Source: Loxodes magnus (Eukaryota; Ciliophora; Karyorelictea; Loxodida; Loxodidae). From it: 64,000 nucleotides of DNA. The position numbers and the translations under genes are program-made. Where the stretch lies: NCBI GenBank assembly GCA_946699065.1, contig CAMPDV010000009.1, positions 434,001-498,000 on the forward strand, read 5' to 3'. This document shows, piece by piece, positions 47,938 through 61,153 of this stretch. The first letter of the stretch is position 1; the number at the start of each line of letters is the position of its first letter. Below the pieces are notes generated by a model, which did no database searches, had not been told where the DNA came from, and saw only the letters and a list, made by a program, of their open reading frames with translations.

Positions 47938-50338
47938 ATCGTCTTTTCTTTCATTTCATTTATATTAATATTATTTATTTAAGGCTTTTGCTGCAATGTC
48001 ACAAATCAAATTTTAAAGCATATTTAGTTTCAAAATAAAGCTTAAAATTAAAAAAGGTACTATAAAAGATAAATAAGTAATACCTTAAGGAATTATTATA
48101 ATAGAGGATTTTGAATATTTACAGACTAGTAAAAGACTAAAGTGCGTTATAATAACTAAAGATATATTTTTGAGAAGCTATATTAGTTTAAAAATAACTC
48201 CAGTTATTAGTAATTATTCTATTATTTATATTATCCTTACTCTAAATCTTCAGTAGCTTTATATTATATAAAAAATGAAAACAAGAGGAAAGTGAATGAA
48301 TAATGCTTTGAAGAAAAATAAAAAAGGCTATAATTTTGACTAGGTAAATAGCTTACTATATGCAAAAACTATTAAAGAACTAAATATTTAATCTTGAAGA
48401 TAAATAAAGACACTAAATAATATACTTTCTCTATTTTTTAGAGTTATGCAATATTTATAATTATCTTTAATTAGCTTTAAGTTAGCACTGTTCAAGCTTT
48501 TAAAAAGAAAAATCGCTCTTAAAATCTAATTATGATATTTTAGTCAGAAATTAATTCATTATGCTTATAACTTCAAACTGGAAATGGAAAACAAAAAGAA
48601 CTAAAAGAGTATAAATAAGTAGAGTATTATGCGTTATATAAAAAGAAGGATATTTTAGTTTAGTTTTGATAAATTTCTTAGAGATTTATCTGAGGCGAAG
48701 TTAAAATAAAGTTGATCTAAATATTAATATAATAAACTTCATCTAATTACTAAGCTTAAATTTTATTATAGAGTGATGCAGTAACTAACGCAAATGTTTT
48801 TTAATAACATAACAATTTAAACTTTTATTCTATTTCATTTATTATACTCTACCTATTTTACATTTTTATTATACTTGCAAAATAGTTTTTATCTTTTAGT
48901 ATTTTATAGATAAAATTAAAATTTAATAATTTATTCTAATATACCAAGGATTAATTACTATCTTTAAAGTTTTATTATATACTTACCTATAAGCTAGGAT
49001 TATGATTTAACCGGATATCCTGAATATTGATTAGTATTTATTCCAATTAGTTTCTTTTTGAAATGGTTTATCTTTATACCCTATTTTCATAATTACTTTA
49101 TTCATTAGATTTGAAAATATTTTCAGACTACAGAAACGCTAATTTTATATTATATTCAAATATTAAATATTATAAATTATCTACTTTCGTTTATCTCTTA
49201 TATGATTCGTAAATACCCATCTATTCTAATTATTTATCAATTCTTAGTTGCTTTAAATGCTTTGCATATTAAGCAGAAGTAATATTATCCAGCATATTAA
49301 ATTTAATTAAATTCTCATTTATTTCTATTTTAGATAATCTCATTTAATATTATTTATATTTCAAGCATTTAACTTAAAGGAAGAAGTATTAATTTAATAG
49401 AGCTAAAGATACCAAAGTTTATTGATATTTTTATATTAATTCATTTATGATTATGAATTAATCAAATCTTAACTACAAAGCGTCTTCTTCTTACTATATT
49501 TAAGGTGAATTGTTATTATAAGGCAATTGTCTTAATTAACTACTTCATAATTTAAATATAAATCAGTTGTAGTTAAACTAATTCACTCATCTTAGCTTGA
49601 AATAATAGTTATTAATGCTTCTTATTTTATTTAATCTCCTTAATCCTTAGAAGATTAAGTTAAGGTATATAGCTGATAAATTTACCCTAAGCTTTTCTTT
49701 ATTTAATTTGGTGATATTCTTTAAATATCTTAAAAGTACTGAACTATTTGATAAGCAATAACTAAATTAATAGCCTTATAATATAACCTTCCGACTAACT
49801 ATTTACTTTATTTTAATCATATTGATGCTTTCTGCTTTTCTAGTTAGTTAATTAATTAAGTGTATAATAAAGTTTCTAGTGAATATCTAATGTTTGATAC
49901 TACTAGTCTGCTATTCCTATATATAGCTTTATATTATTAAAGCTAGAAACTTTGTTATAGTAAAGCAGTTATTTAATGGATTCACTGCTATAAAAGTAAA
50001 TTTACTATTTTAGAACTTTGAATGTTTACAGATTATTTAAACTACAACTCATCTTATTACTAATATGCTACATCTATTATTTACTTTAAGAGGGAGTTTT
50101 CATATAAACATAATAGTAAATTGATACTCGTTAAATAAAGAAAGATAGAATGCTTAGAAGTTAATAAAGGGAAGCGTTTAATTCTATAGAGTCTAATAAT
50201 TTAAGAAAGCTTAAGAAGCAATTACTATATAAGGGTTAAATCAAGGAAGTAGTTGTATTAGATTAGTTAACAGTTGATACAAAACTCATTTTTGTTGATA
50301 TTTAATTAAATTTTTTGTGTTTTATTCATTTAATAAAA
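47938..50338. other. intergenic, AT-rich, one tiny ORF
   Basis: 2.4 kb between divergent genes. A 43-codon ORF at 48584-48715 (plus: MENKKNQKSINKQSIM, then FDKFLRDLSEAKLKQS) is the only protein-like stretch and is too short to assert. The rest is AT-rich with no repeats noted. Confidence 0.45.
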
Positions 50339-53300
50339 ATGAAAGCATAATCGAAGCCCCAAGTCAAAGCAGTTCCTAAGAAAAAAAACCAAGGCTAGAA
50401 CTTTCTCAATACACATTAGAGCTTATTAGTGACATAAAAATCTTTCGAATTATCTCATTCAAATTCTTAAGTTCCACTTTTAAAATAAAGCTCTTTCACT
50501 TAGCAATTACCTGATTAAAAATCTGATTTGACTATATAAACCAATGAAAATAAACTGCATCCTCCACAATCACCTTTGTCAATATTGAAGAGAGGTTAAA
50601 CAGTTGAAGCTAAATAATTAAATTACCAGATTTTAGTAAATGAGGATCAAAAATTGAATCACTATAAGTCTGAAAAAACTGTGCTAACTCTTTAATAAGA
50701 AGATAATTAACCACCCACACCTACACTTATCCCTGCACTTACCAATTTGAGGAAAGCTAGTGGAAGTTTAGCATAAAAATTTTTATAAAAAGCAGGAGAA
50801 AAATTAATAGAAGATTCTAGAGGAAATACAAAAGTAGTAGCAAGATTTAGACCAATGAATGAGTTAGAACAGCAATTGTTGATATAGGCTAATTGTAAAA
50901 TAGAATTTCCTTTTAATAACAGTGTAGATATCATTTAAGATGGAATTTCGAATAGCTTTACACTTGACTAAATATTCTCAATGGAAAGCAAATAGAGTGA
51001 TATCTTTAATTATCTAGGAGAAGCTATTATAAATGATATAATGACAGGTTTCAATGGAACTATTTTTGCTTATGGATAAACTGGTGCTGGAAAAACTCAT
51101 TCAATGATGGGACCTGATATATATGATGAAGAGCTGTAAGGTGTTATTCCTAGAGCAGTTCATGCTATTTTTGATAGAATTTAAAACTCTGAAATATAAA
51201 TTGATTTTACCTTAAGTTGCTCTATGCTTGAAATTTACAAGGAGTAACTAAGAGATCTTTTTCAACCAGACTAAGGTGAGCTTAAAATAAAAGACTCTCC
51301 ACATAGAGGAATATATGTAGAGGGACTTACTGAAAATTGTGTAATTAATGCTGAAGAAATGTTTGAGTGAATTGAGATTGGAAATGGAAACAGAATAGTG
51401 GCATCAACTGGAATGAATAAATAATCTTCTAGAAGCCATTCTCTTTTTATCTTAGAAGTATAATAAAAGCTTCCTAATGGATCTGAGAAAAAAGGTTTGC
51501 TGAACTTGGTAGATTTAGCAGGAAGTGAAAAAATATCTAAATCTAAAGTTTAAGGAGAGAATTTAGAAGAAGCAAAGAAAATAAACTTAAGCTTATCAGC
51601 ATTAGGAAATGTCATTCATGCATTAACTACTAATTCAGATCATATTCCTTATAGAGACTCTAAACTCACAAGACTTTTATAATAATCATTAGGAGGAAAC
51701 TTTAAGACAAGTTTAATAGTAGCATGCTCTCCACATCCTCATAATTTTGAGGAAACTATGTCTACTTTAAAATTCGCTCAAAGAGCAAAAAGTGTCAAAA
51801 ACAAGCCAAGAGCAAATATTAAAAGATCTCCTGCTTATTACTAGAAAATAATAGAATAGTTAAAGTAAGAATTAACATTAGAGAAGGAAAAAGTTCTAGC
51901 TTTGTCGGATTAATTAAACATGAACCCTGAATAAATAAAGTAGATTATGATACAAGTTTAAAATTCAGAAATTCAGAATCAGCAATCAAAAGCACAGGAA
52001 ATTAAAATTCCAGATTTGCTTAAAATTCCAAGTGCCAGTTAGTAGTATATAAGCACACCTATTGCACCTTATACTCCTTAGATTTATTAAACTAACACAT
52101 TTTTTGATCAATCTTTTTCATAAGACGTTGATTAAGGACAAGGAGGTTTGGAGTGCCCTTAGTCTCCATTATTTGAAGGGATTTCTCAACAAAATAGCTT
52201 ATACTAATTTTCATAGTAAAAAGAAATGCTAGAAATGAAAATTTAGAACTTTAAAAGTGAAAACAGTGCCTTGGAAAATGAAGTTAAGGAGTTGAGAGAT
52301 GAAAAGGAATAATAAGATCAAAAAATAGAGAAACTGAAATTTTAATTAATTGAAGCTGAGAATAAATACCTTAAACTATAAACTGATTATGAATAAATTA
52401 ACATCAAATACTCAAAGGAAAAAGAGATTAATAAGAAACTATAAAATACTGAAAAAGAATATTTGGAGCATGTTAATACACTCACAAGATTCTTGAACGA
52501 ACAAGATGTTGAAGTTCAAAAATTGATTAGCCAGAAAGTGTAAAGAGACTTTTGTATGAATGAAGTATCTCTTGCTTGCTTTACTATGGCTTAATAAAAA
52601 TGCCTTTCTTTATAGGAAGCTTTGTAAGAAAATGAGGAGACTTTTAGTTTAAAAATAGATGATTTAGCTCATAGTCTTAGCAAAAAAGAAAAAGAAGGTT
52701 ATAATGATTTAGTTTAAAAGGAAACTGAACATGGAATCAGTTTAGAATAACTAAGGTACAGACATAGATAGAAAATCTAGGAAGCTTCCATGCATAACAC
52801 ATAATTGATCCATATTTTATATGCAATGAGCTGGCGGTATGAAAACTAACGTTTCTTGCTGAATATAAAAGACTTAGAAATTAAAGGGCTGAAAAGATCA
52901 ATAAAAGAGTTAGAAATAACAATTTCTAATTTGAGTCAACAACATAAAAGGACTTCACATATGATAGACAGCTTCAAGAGAATGAAGATCGAATAGAATG
53001 TTATAAAGCAATACAATCGTCCTATTCCGTTACATAGATAATTCAGAATGATTAGAAAGATTGCTAGAGATTAAATTTCCAGGAATACTAGTCGAAATAG
53101 TTTTTCACCTAAGATAATGAAAGTAAGTACTGAAAATGAAAATATTGTTAATAAAAAAACCTTCTCCAAAGTATTTGGCGAGCAAAAGGAAAAATATAGC
53201 CCATTTTCAAGGTTGTCTGATTTATAAGCATCAAGCAACGTAAACGTCATCTAGGAAACTTTAAATGAATATAACGATCAAAACCAAGATTCCTAAGAAA

Positions 53301-54114
53301 ATGCTCCAAATAATTAAGATTAAGAAGCTAATACCTTTTCTCCTGTTTTCGTTGCTAAAACTTCTTAACCAGAAGCTTTCAAATTTAATGCAATACAAAA
53401 TTAAAGAAGAGGAACAAAGAGTAAAACTCTAGCAGGATTAACAGAAATGGATGCTAACGAGGTGAATCTAATGTTGTAAAACGCATAAAATATGAGATTA
53501 ACTACAGTAATTTTTAACTTTAGGAGCTTTAAAACTGTTAATAGCAATTAAAAATATTGGAAGTAGCATTTAATAAAGTAAGCGAAAAGTTTGAAACTTC
53601 TTTGAATCTCAGCAACAAAAACTGAATATTACATTTTAGAAAGATGAAAAGCATATATAGTCATGAATTGAAAAGGAAATAAAAGTAAATAGTTAAGATG
53701 CATGAAACACTCTCTAAGTGAATGAACTAAGTAGTAGATTTGCAAAGTATGGACTTTAGAACGATGTCTTACAGTAGAAGTATGTAAAGCTTTACCAAAA
53801 CATTTGATATGGATATTCTTGCTTAAAACAAAAGTTTTGGTCTTTAGAACATGGAACTATAAATGGAATAAAAGGCTTTTGTCTTTTGTGCAGAAATAGA
53901 TAAATAAAGAGAATTTGAAAACATGAAATTTAGTGAGCCTACGGAAAATGAAACTGATAAGACTTTTCTTTTTACTGAAGAATTCGACCTAGATAAGGGA
54001 TTTGAGATAATTAGCCCTAAAATGAAGGTTAACAACTTTTAAATCACTAAACCTTTTGGAGAGGAGGAGAATGCAAGTTAGAACGAAAACCAGTCTTTAT
54101 CTGGTAGAGATTGA
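50339..54114 (+). CDS. kinesin motor protein, N-type motor, long coiled-coil tail
   Basis: 1,252 residues after one 17-nt intron, GTAATTTTTAACTTTAG (53507-53523). A Pro/Ser/Gln-rich extension of about 155 residues precedes the motor (about 156-490), which opens [15 protein letters not shown]. Its P-loop is [13 protein letters not shown] (about 245), switch I NKQSSRSHS (about 362), switch [10 protein letters not shown] (about 390), and [13 protein letters not shown]. The motor resembles kinesin-1 in these motifs, and its position makes plus-end transport likely. A neck and heptad-rich coiled coil follow to about residue 950, then a low-complexity tail. TGA encodes Trp in EEMFEWIEIG. The tail does not match a named cargo-binding domain. 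The stop TGA 54112-54114 follows QSLSGRD. Confidence 0.95.
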
Positions 54115-54165
54115 TTTCTTCAAAGATAATTAAAAATTAATTTCTATTTTAATAAAACTTAAACT

Positions 54166-55815
54166 ATGGATCATGATTTCTTAATCTTTAGAAAAACTAA
54201 GCAAAAACCATACTCTGTAAGACCTGATGCTAGAAGTATCAGAAATTTCTCCTAAACTGTGCTACAAAGCGAATTTGGTATAAGCAAAAATGCAAAGCCT
54301 GATACTCCTATGATAAATAAACCTGGAAGCTCAAGATTTGGAAGTTACACTCAGTAAGAAATAAAAAAAATTAACGAATTAGAGTAGATAACTAACGAAT
54401 TTTACTATAGTCCTAAAAGAGTACAGAAGCTTTAAAGTTTACCTTCTACTAAGAAGTAGAAATTACAAAGTGTTCAGTAAGAAGTCCTAACTAAGACTCT
54501 AGCAGAAGAGAAGATTAAATGTCTCATAAGTCTAGAAGAAGTTAAAAAGAAATAAGAAAAGCCTCCTCCTAAAATGACCATATTTAAAGAAGTATTTGTA
54601 AAGCCAAAAGAAGACAGACTTAGTGAAGTGAAACAGTAAATAGATTCTTAGCACTTCGAAGGATTAATATAAAATTAAAATATATTGAAAGAAAAACTTA
54701 AGGAACACAAAAAATAGATAATAATGAAAGAGTAAACTAAAACTAAGAAGAAGAAGGTAGATAAATCCTTTTTTAATTAATAAATTGAAGTTTAACCACC
54801 AGAAGGACTTAATGCTACAGTTGCAGCTCCACTTACACCTGGAGGAGGATGAGCTCCTTCACTTCCAGCGTCTTTAAATGGAAGATCTAGCTTAAAAGAC
54901 ATGACTCTAAGAGCAAAAGCGGGAGTTTAGGCTGGAGATATTTAAAGAGAAGCTCATATGTCGTTTATGTTAGGCAAACTTAATGAGGAACACAAGAAAT
55001 ATAAAGCTTCTCTGAAGTTTTATAAGAGATTTTTCTTTTGCGCTAGACTTTTAGATGATCCAGTAGGAGCAGCATTAGCATTAAACAGACTAGGTGTTGT
55101 TTATCACAATATAGGAAAATCAGATAAATCACTACAGTTTCACAAGAAACATAGCGAATTTTGCGATAAGGAGTCTCTTTTTGCTGCTCTTTATAATATG
55201 GGAATTAGCAACAGATTTCTAAAAGACCTCACAAAAGCTTAAGAATGTTTCAAAATGGCCTAAGATTGAGCTGTAGAAAGAAATGACTAAGAATCACTTT
55301 GTCTGAGCTCTGGTCAACTTGGGTTAACTTTTCTAGCTAAATAGGAAATGAAATAAGCTTTTGAAAGTTTTCTTTTATCTTTAGAAAACGCAGAAAAAAT
55401 AATGAATCCTAAGCTTTAATTAGACATTTTGATGTCTCTAGGATATATTGGAAATAAATTAGAAGATACTGAGAAAACTCCAGAATTTTTCAAAAAAGGT
55501 TGAATTGTTTCTAGAATGCTAAGAGATAGAGAATCAACTGATTAATGTGCTATAAATTATGGTATTGCAACAGGAAATAATGAACTTGAAGAGTTTAAAA
55601 ATAAAATAAAAGGACTTGACTGAAGAAAGGGTATTTATATTGAAAACTTAAGAACTACCAAAGCTGAACTCTCTAGTAAAGAATTGGAGGCTAAATATGG
55701 AGCTTATCAAGAGTTCCACAATATATAGAAAAATGAAGAAGAAGAGGAGGATATAGATGACTTTGAAGAGGAGATAATGGAAAAAGAAATATTGAGTATG
55801 AAGTAGTAGCTTTGA
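54166..55815 (+). CDS. tetratricopeptide-repeat protein, probably ciliary (TTC29-like)
   Basis: A single exon of 549 codons starting 52 bases after the kinesin stop. The first half is polar and Lys/Gln-rich, with phospho-type PPPKM and a Pro/Gly segment (TVAAPLTPGGGWAPS). The second half holds TPR units: ALALNRLGVVYHNIGKSDKS, AALYNMGISNRFLKDLTKA, LSSGQLGLTFLAKQEMKQA, DILMSLGYIGNKLEDTEKT. The C-terminus is very acidic (KNEEEEEDIDDFEEEIMEKE). The Trp in AQDWAVER is a TGA codon. The repeat register and acidic tail recall the axonemal protein TTC29, but TPR scaffolds are alike and this is tentative. TPR stacks bind partner proteins. Confidence 0.85.
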
Positions 55816-56898
55816 AACTAAACACTCTATTTATATTATTTAATTTATAATATAAATTTATCCATTTCTTAGCTTTATGTTCGCTATATTATTTAGCAAA
55901 TTTTATAGCTAAAACATTAAAATATTGAGTAAGATAATTTGAAAACTACTTCTTTGTTAAGATCTGCATATTTAATTAAATAGAAGAATTTAGCACTTTG
56001 AAGTTAAATTTATATTTCTCAAAGCAAGCTACTCTCTAAAAAGAATTTAAATGGCAAAATTAAATCACTATACATTTACAAAAAGAAGGTATCTCTAAGC
56101 CATAAATATAATTGAACAAAACTAAATATTAGAGTCAAATATGACTTACTACTTTAAGATTAAACTAAAATCTTGAAGCTATTATAACTCTCCTAATTTT
56201 TAGAATTTGCCAATCAACAAGAAAATTTCCCTAATTAAAAATAATTTAAATGAAATTGCATAGTATAAACAAATTTGGCTTACTGAGTTATTTAACCTGA
56301 ATTAATTAGTTTTAATATAAACTTCCTTTCAAACTACTATATTTATTAGAAGATATAATTGAAATTATACTGCTATTAACCTAGATTTCTTTAAATATGA
56401 ATATAAAGATAAATTACTAAAGTATTTACTTTTCGATTTGAACAGTAATAATAAATTGCTTTTATATATGCTAAATCAATAAAAAATCTTGCTGACTTTT
56501 CACTATAACTATACAAAGAAGAAATACAAAGTAGCTATTGTTATTCTGATTTATATTCTATATTATGCTCTTTCAAAGAATTGAAAAGACTACTAGATTT
56601 ATTTGTATAATCATAAAAACTTAAAATATAATGCCATAAATAGTGATCACTAAAACGAAAAGATAACAATTTTAAGTCATATAAAAATAATGCTAATTGA
56701 AGCAAAAGAGATAGTAATGATGGAATTTACTGAATGAAAGATAGGAGTATTTCTTATATTCTATTTACTTTATAATCATAAAAGCCTTTCTAGTCTTATG
56801 GATATTTAAAAGAATTGATTGTTAAAGGTAAAATTTGTTGAATTAAACTAAGTAAATATAAAATAGTTAATAGGGACATTTTAATTTCAATTAAGTAA
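55816..56898. other. intergenic or unresolved 5' exon of the RING gene
   Basis: The plus-strand frame across about 56470-56890 is open and includes hydrophobic stretches (KIGVFLIFYLLYNHKSLSSL). A 23-nt GTA...AG segment at 56895-56917 would splice it in frame to the RING gene (joining to NIIFTSIVSYF). Without supporting homology I leave it out of the gene model. The left half is plain AT-rich. Confidence 0.35.
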
Positions 56899-57732
56899 AT
56901 GACTATTGATTGTGGAGATATTATATTCACCAGTATTGTGAGCTATTTTTCAATTAAGTTATTCCAAGACTGAAATGAGTTTTCATGTGAAGATCCAATA
57001 AACGGTTGACTGCTTGGAGCCTATTTGTCCATTATTTTTATGAAACTCTGCTTTAAAGGATTAGGGGAAGCCGATGATACTAATATTACGAAATTAGGAA
57101 GGTTTTGCAGTTTTTTCTTGCTTGTCTTTTTGTTTCCCTTTATAACAGTGTGAACTATTTTGGGTACTGTTTGATATTCATCTTTTATGAGAATACATTC
57201 TGATTGTGTAAGTACTATCTATATTAGGTTCCTTCAAGTACACCAGTATGGGTAATATTCTTTATTTTATGCTGCTTTTACGTACTTTCAGGAATTTATT
57301 TAACAATGATGATTTACGCTCTTGTAATGGTAATTAGATAATTGTGGATTTATCGATAAGAAAGGAGAATAATCTAGCATAGTGCAGAATTGTTAGCTTA
57401 AGGACTTATAACAGAAGAAGAGTTAAATGAAGTGCCAGAGCTAAGATTAGCTATAGATAGAGGATTAAATAAAAGAGAAATCTCTAAAATTCCTTCCTTC
57501 AAAGTTAATGATAAGATTGAATTGAATATTACTGAGTGTTCCATTTGTCTTGCTAACTTTTAAGTATTTTTTTATTTAGGTTGGAGAACATATTAAGAAA
57601 TTGCCTGCTTGCAAACACTATTTTCATAAATCATGCATAGACTGTTGGCTGAAATCAAAAGCTTTTTGTCCATTATGCAGAAATAACATAAGAGTTTAGA
57701 TTAACAAAGTTGATACTGAAATATTCTAGTGA
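56899..57732 (+). CDS. multi-membrane RING-H2 E3 ubiquitin ligase, 2 introns
   Basis: 265 residues with introns at 57208-57227 (20 nt) and 57564-57579 (16 nt). Hydrophobic segments alternate with CEDPINGWLLGAYL, FCSFFLLVFLFPFITVWTIL and TPVWVIFFILCCFYVL, the layout of plant membrane RING ligases with a C-x-x-P-(L/I)-x-x-W motif. The cytosolic tail carries a RING-H2: CSICL, then a CKHYFH...C..CW pair and CPLC. It ends VDTEIFQ before TGA 57730-57732. RING-H2 domains recruit E2 enzymes; membrane anchoring suggests turnover of membrane or ER proteins. The first ATG used here (MTIDCGD) is conservative, and a longer N-terminus is possible. Confidence 0.85.
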
Positions 57733-58686
57733 AAATAAAAAATTTTTAACATGCTTGAACATAAAGTTCTTATGTCTTCTTCTGTATCTTATTTGTAAAA
57801 TTACTAAACTAATTATATATAAATACTTATAGCAAAAACGTTACTTCTCTTAGTATTTTATTCACAACATTCCTATAACAATAATATGCCTTTAAATTTG
57901 CAAAATACTGTGGAATGTTAAGCTTTTAAAAACTTGATGTAGTACCAATTTAATTTAGTTTTTTTATTTAGATTAGCAATTAAAAATAACTTAGGCATTC
58001 AGATTTCTGTCTAAAACTTGTTCAGGTAAAATTTAGAAGGTTTCTATCTTGAATTTAACTCATTTCATTCATTTAATATTTATAGTCTTTTAAATACGAA
58101 TCTAGGTGTTAAAGTATTATCTTCAAGCTTACTTAATTAATTGTTCATAAATAGATATATTTGATTGACATAGAAAGCAATAATAATCACGCAACTTTTA
58201 ATTAAATAATCATATAAATTTCAACTAATGGACTGGAAAATGAAGTTTAGGTATATTTATAAAGGAAAGGGAAATTATTTAAGCTAAGCTCTTTACTAGC
58301 ATTTATTATAGAATGGATAGCTTAAACTAACTTTTTTACTTTAGTTAATTTTGGATAAAAATGACAGAAATAAAATAAAAATTATAACTAAAAGTAAAAG
58401 AAAATACTCTCATAATAAATAAGCTAATTTAGAAATAAAGAATGCTATTATCATAAGGATTTAGTTACAGTATTCAACATGTTAGCCTGTTTAATATTCT
58501 CTAAATGAAGTCTTAGTCTTTCAATAATATACTTTGCAAATGATTATTGTTAAGAGTGATTAGTTTATCTCCTTTAGTTTTTAGATAGTTAAAATGAATG
58601 GGGATTTGATAATTAAACTGTTTGAAAGGTAAGTAAAGATAGATGTAAATATTGGAGTATCTTTTTATTATAAATAAAAGTTTTAA
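57733..58686. other. intergenic, AT-rich
   Basis: About 0.95 kb between plus-strand genes; no supported frame or repeat. Confidence 0.5.
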
Positions 58687-60153
58687 ATGGAAGAGTTTTA
58701 ATTATGTGTCATTTGCAAGCAAACTACAATCAGTGTATAGATTGAAAATTATGTCCTTTTTAACAGTAAAGCTATATGTATGAGTTGCGCTTCTGAACTT
58801 AGAGATGAAAAAAATTTAGTCAAATATATTGATCCAACAGCCGTTGAAACAGTAATTCCCGTCAATATTCAAATGGACTTTGGAGACAGATTCATTCCTA
58901 AATCTTATTGTCAATAGCATTCTAATCAAGAAGCTTTATATGTTTGCAGAAATTGTAAAAAGTCAATTTGTGAAGAATGTAAAATTCAAATTCATTTTTA
59001 GCATTAAGTCCATGGAATATAGAGCTATATATACAGACAATTAAAGTAGATGTATATGTTGGAGTTTATAATCAGATATCATATCTTGAAATAGTCAGCA
59101 AAATCAAATGAACTTTCGGTCTTAGCCCTAGAAGTCACTGATTCTTATAACAAATCGAAGCTTGTATCTTATAATGATACGCTTTAGTAACTAAACAACC
59201 TCCTTAGTAATTATTATCAAAGACTGTAGCTAATAATTGAAAAGTATCAGACTCTAAGTATTAAAGAAGCTTATCTTAAAATAATTAATTAAGGCTAAGT
59301 AAACACTTTTAACCATCCATGGCATTATCAAACCATACACTGACTTGAATGGGGAGGAAAACAATTGTTTATTATAAATTTAGAAACTTTTGTTAGAACA
59401 ACTTATTAGCTAGATATAGTGATACCATATTACTCAAGATCGATAAGCTTACCTAATGGAGATATCTTTTTATGTGGAGGTAGGAAGGAATAGCAATCTT
59501 TGGGTTTGAGTACAACCTATATAATAACTACAGAGCTAGAAGTTAAATAATAAAATGATATGATATGAGGACATTCAAATCACAGTGTAGTCTTTTATGA
59601 TGGAATTATTTATGTCATAGCTGGGTGTGATTAGAATAATAAATTCACTAATAAATGTGAGAAATTTACTTATACTGGTAATAAAGCTTGAAGCAAAATC
59701 GCTGCTACTAACTCTACTCGAGATTCTTGCTGTGCAACTGCTTTTAATAACTGCATTTACGTTAGTGGGGGTAGGATTGATAATGGAGTTTTGTTGGATA
59801 TATTTGATATTTATTAAATAAGCTAAGACACTTGAAATGAAATTCCTTTTAAAATGAATTATTCAGTTAATATTCATGGAATGGCCTTTTTACCTAATTA
59901 ATTTAACAAAAACCTGTTCCTAATTTATGGTGGTTTAGACCCAGCAAGTGTCAATTAAAAAGCTACTTTACTTGTAGACATTGATGCACAAAAAATAACA
60001 TATTTAGAAGAAATTCCATCACCTGGATGCATAGCAAACGAAGGAAAAATTTATGACTAAGCTTTATTTGCACTTGTTTTTCGTAATTACTAGAATCGAA
60101 GATTACTAAAGTTTGATATCGATACTTAGACCTGGCATAAAATTTATGACTGA
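58687..60153 (+). CDS. B-box zinc finger plus kelch-repeat protein
   Basis: A single exon of 488 codons, ATG 58687 to TGA 60151-60153. Two N-terminal Cys pairs (C7-x2-C10, C31-x2-C34) form a zinc site. A B-box follows at about residues 72-112 (YCQQHSNQEALYVCRNCKKSICEEC, ending in His residues). Next is a helical linker, then kelch blades (NGDIFLCGGRKEQ, YDGIIYVIAGCDQ, FNNCIYVSGGRIDN, NLFLIYGGLDP). This B-box/helix/kelch order is common in ciliate protein sets and resembles TRIM-like substrate adaptors, though no RING is present. TGA encodes Trp in several blades, while the Trp five codons before the stop is TGG. Confidence 0.88.
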
Positions 60154-60400
60154 CAAGTTAATAAACTAAATTTTTAATTTAGATCATTTATTTAAGAAAA
60201 GATTAAATAAAACTTCTATTCTAATCACTAATTTACACTTGTATTATCACTTTATTCTATAAGACTTCGTTACATAAACTTAAGATATACTAATTATAGC
60301 TATATAGTAAATTAAAGGATCTATACATTAAAGCTAACTAAAACTGCTCTTTGTTTATAATTATACTAATTTTTTATGAATACTTAGCTAAGAAATCAAT

Positions 60401-61051
60401 ATGCTCACTGAATCTGAAATAGCACTAACTTTATTTTTCCTAAGTAAAATAGAAACTAATGACCTTTATAATGTGAATCAAGATTGGTATTAATATCACA
60501 ATCATTAATTTATTGAAGACAACTTTTATACTATAAAGAATAGCGATATAGCTATTACATAATTCTAATAAGTGTTATTAAATTGTAAGCTAAATAACTA
60601 TAAATTTATAAATGGGATGCTTCATATCATATATGATGATCTAATCCTCATATATAAATAATTTAGCAATAGACTTCTTAAGTGAAGCACATTAAATTTA
60701 ATAAAGTCTCACACAGTAAAGCTAAAACTTAATAAAGACTACAAAGTATTAATACTAGACATACTATAAGCCAAGTTAGTTTAGCATATTTAAATAATAT
60801 ATTCCTTTCTTTAATTTCATATACAAGTAAAATGTTAGAAATATGCTACTAGTTTTCAATAAACGTTTGTCATTTTATCATTAAAAGCTTAACAAATTAA
60901 ATCCACTCAACTATCTCTTAACTAAAAAATCAAAATATAGCTAGCTAAGAAATGCTTATTTTAAGAAATTGAATTAGTGTATAATGAGCCTGTATAAATA
61001 AATAGTTTATCTTCCTTGAAAGGTAAAGTGAAGCTATTAGAGGAAGATTGA
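60401..61051 (+). CDS. hypothetical protein, 216 codons
   Basis: ATG 60401 to TGA 61049-61051, one frame. It starts MLTESEIALTLFFLSKIE and ends LSSLKGKVKLLEED. Leu, Lys, Gln and Ile dominate. The first 60 residues (DLYNVNQDWYQYHNHQF) and last 40 look coding, but the middle is AT-like. It is 247 bases from the B-box gene and 102 from the eIF4B-like gene. No family recognised. Confidence 0.45.
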
Positions 61052-61153
61052 ATTCTTAAGCTTTCAATTATTAATCTTACTTTTTTTCTTATTTTGCCTC
61101 TTAAATTCTATTTTCTCCTTTTAAATGTTTTTTAATCAAGTTATCATATTAAA

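Noticed and set aside
53844-54035. Minus-strand ORF of 63 codons
   Set aside because: Antisense of the kinesin tail, which is continuous on the plus strand.
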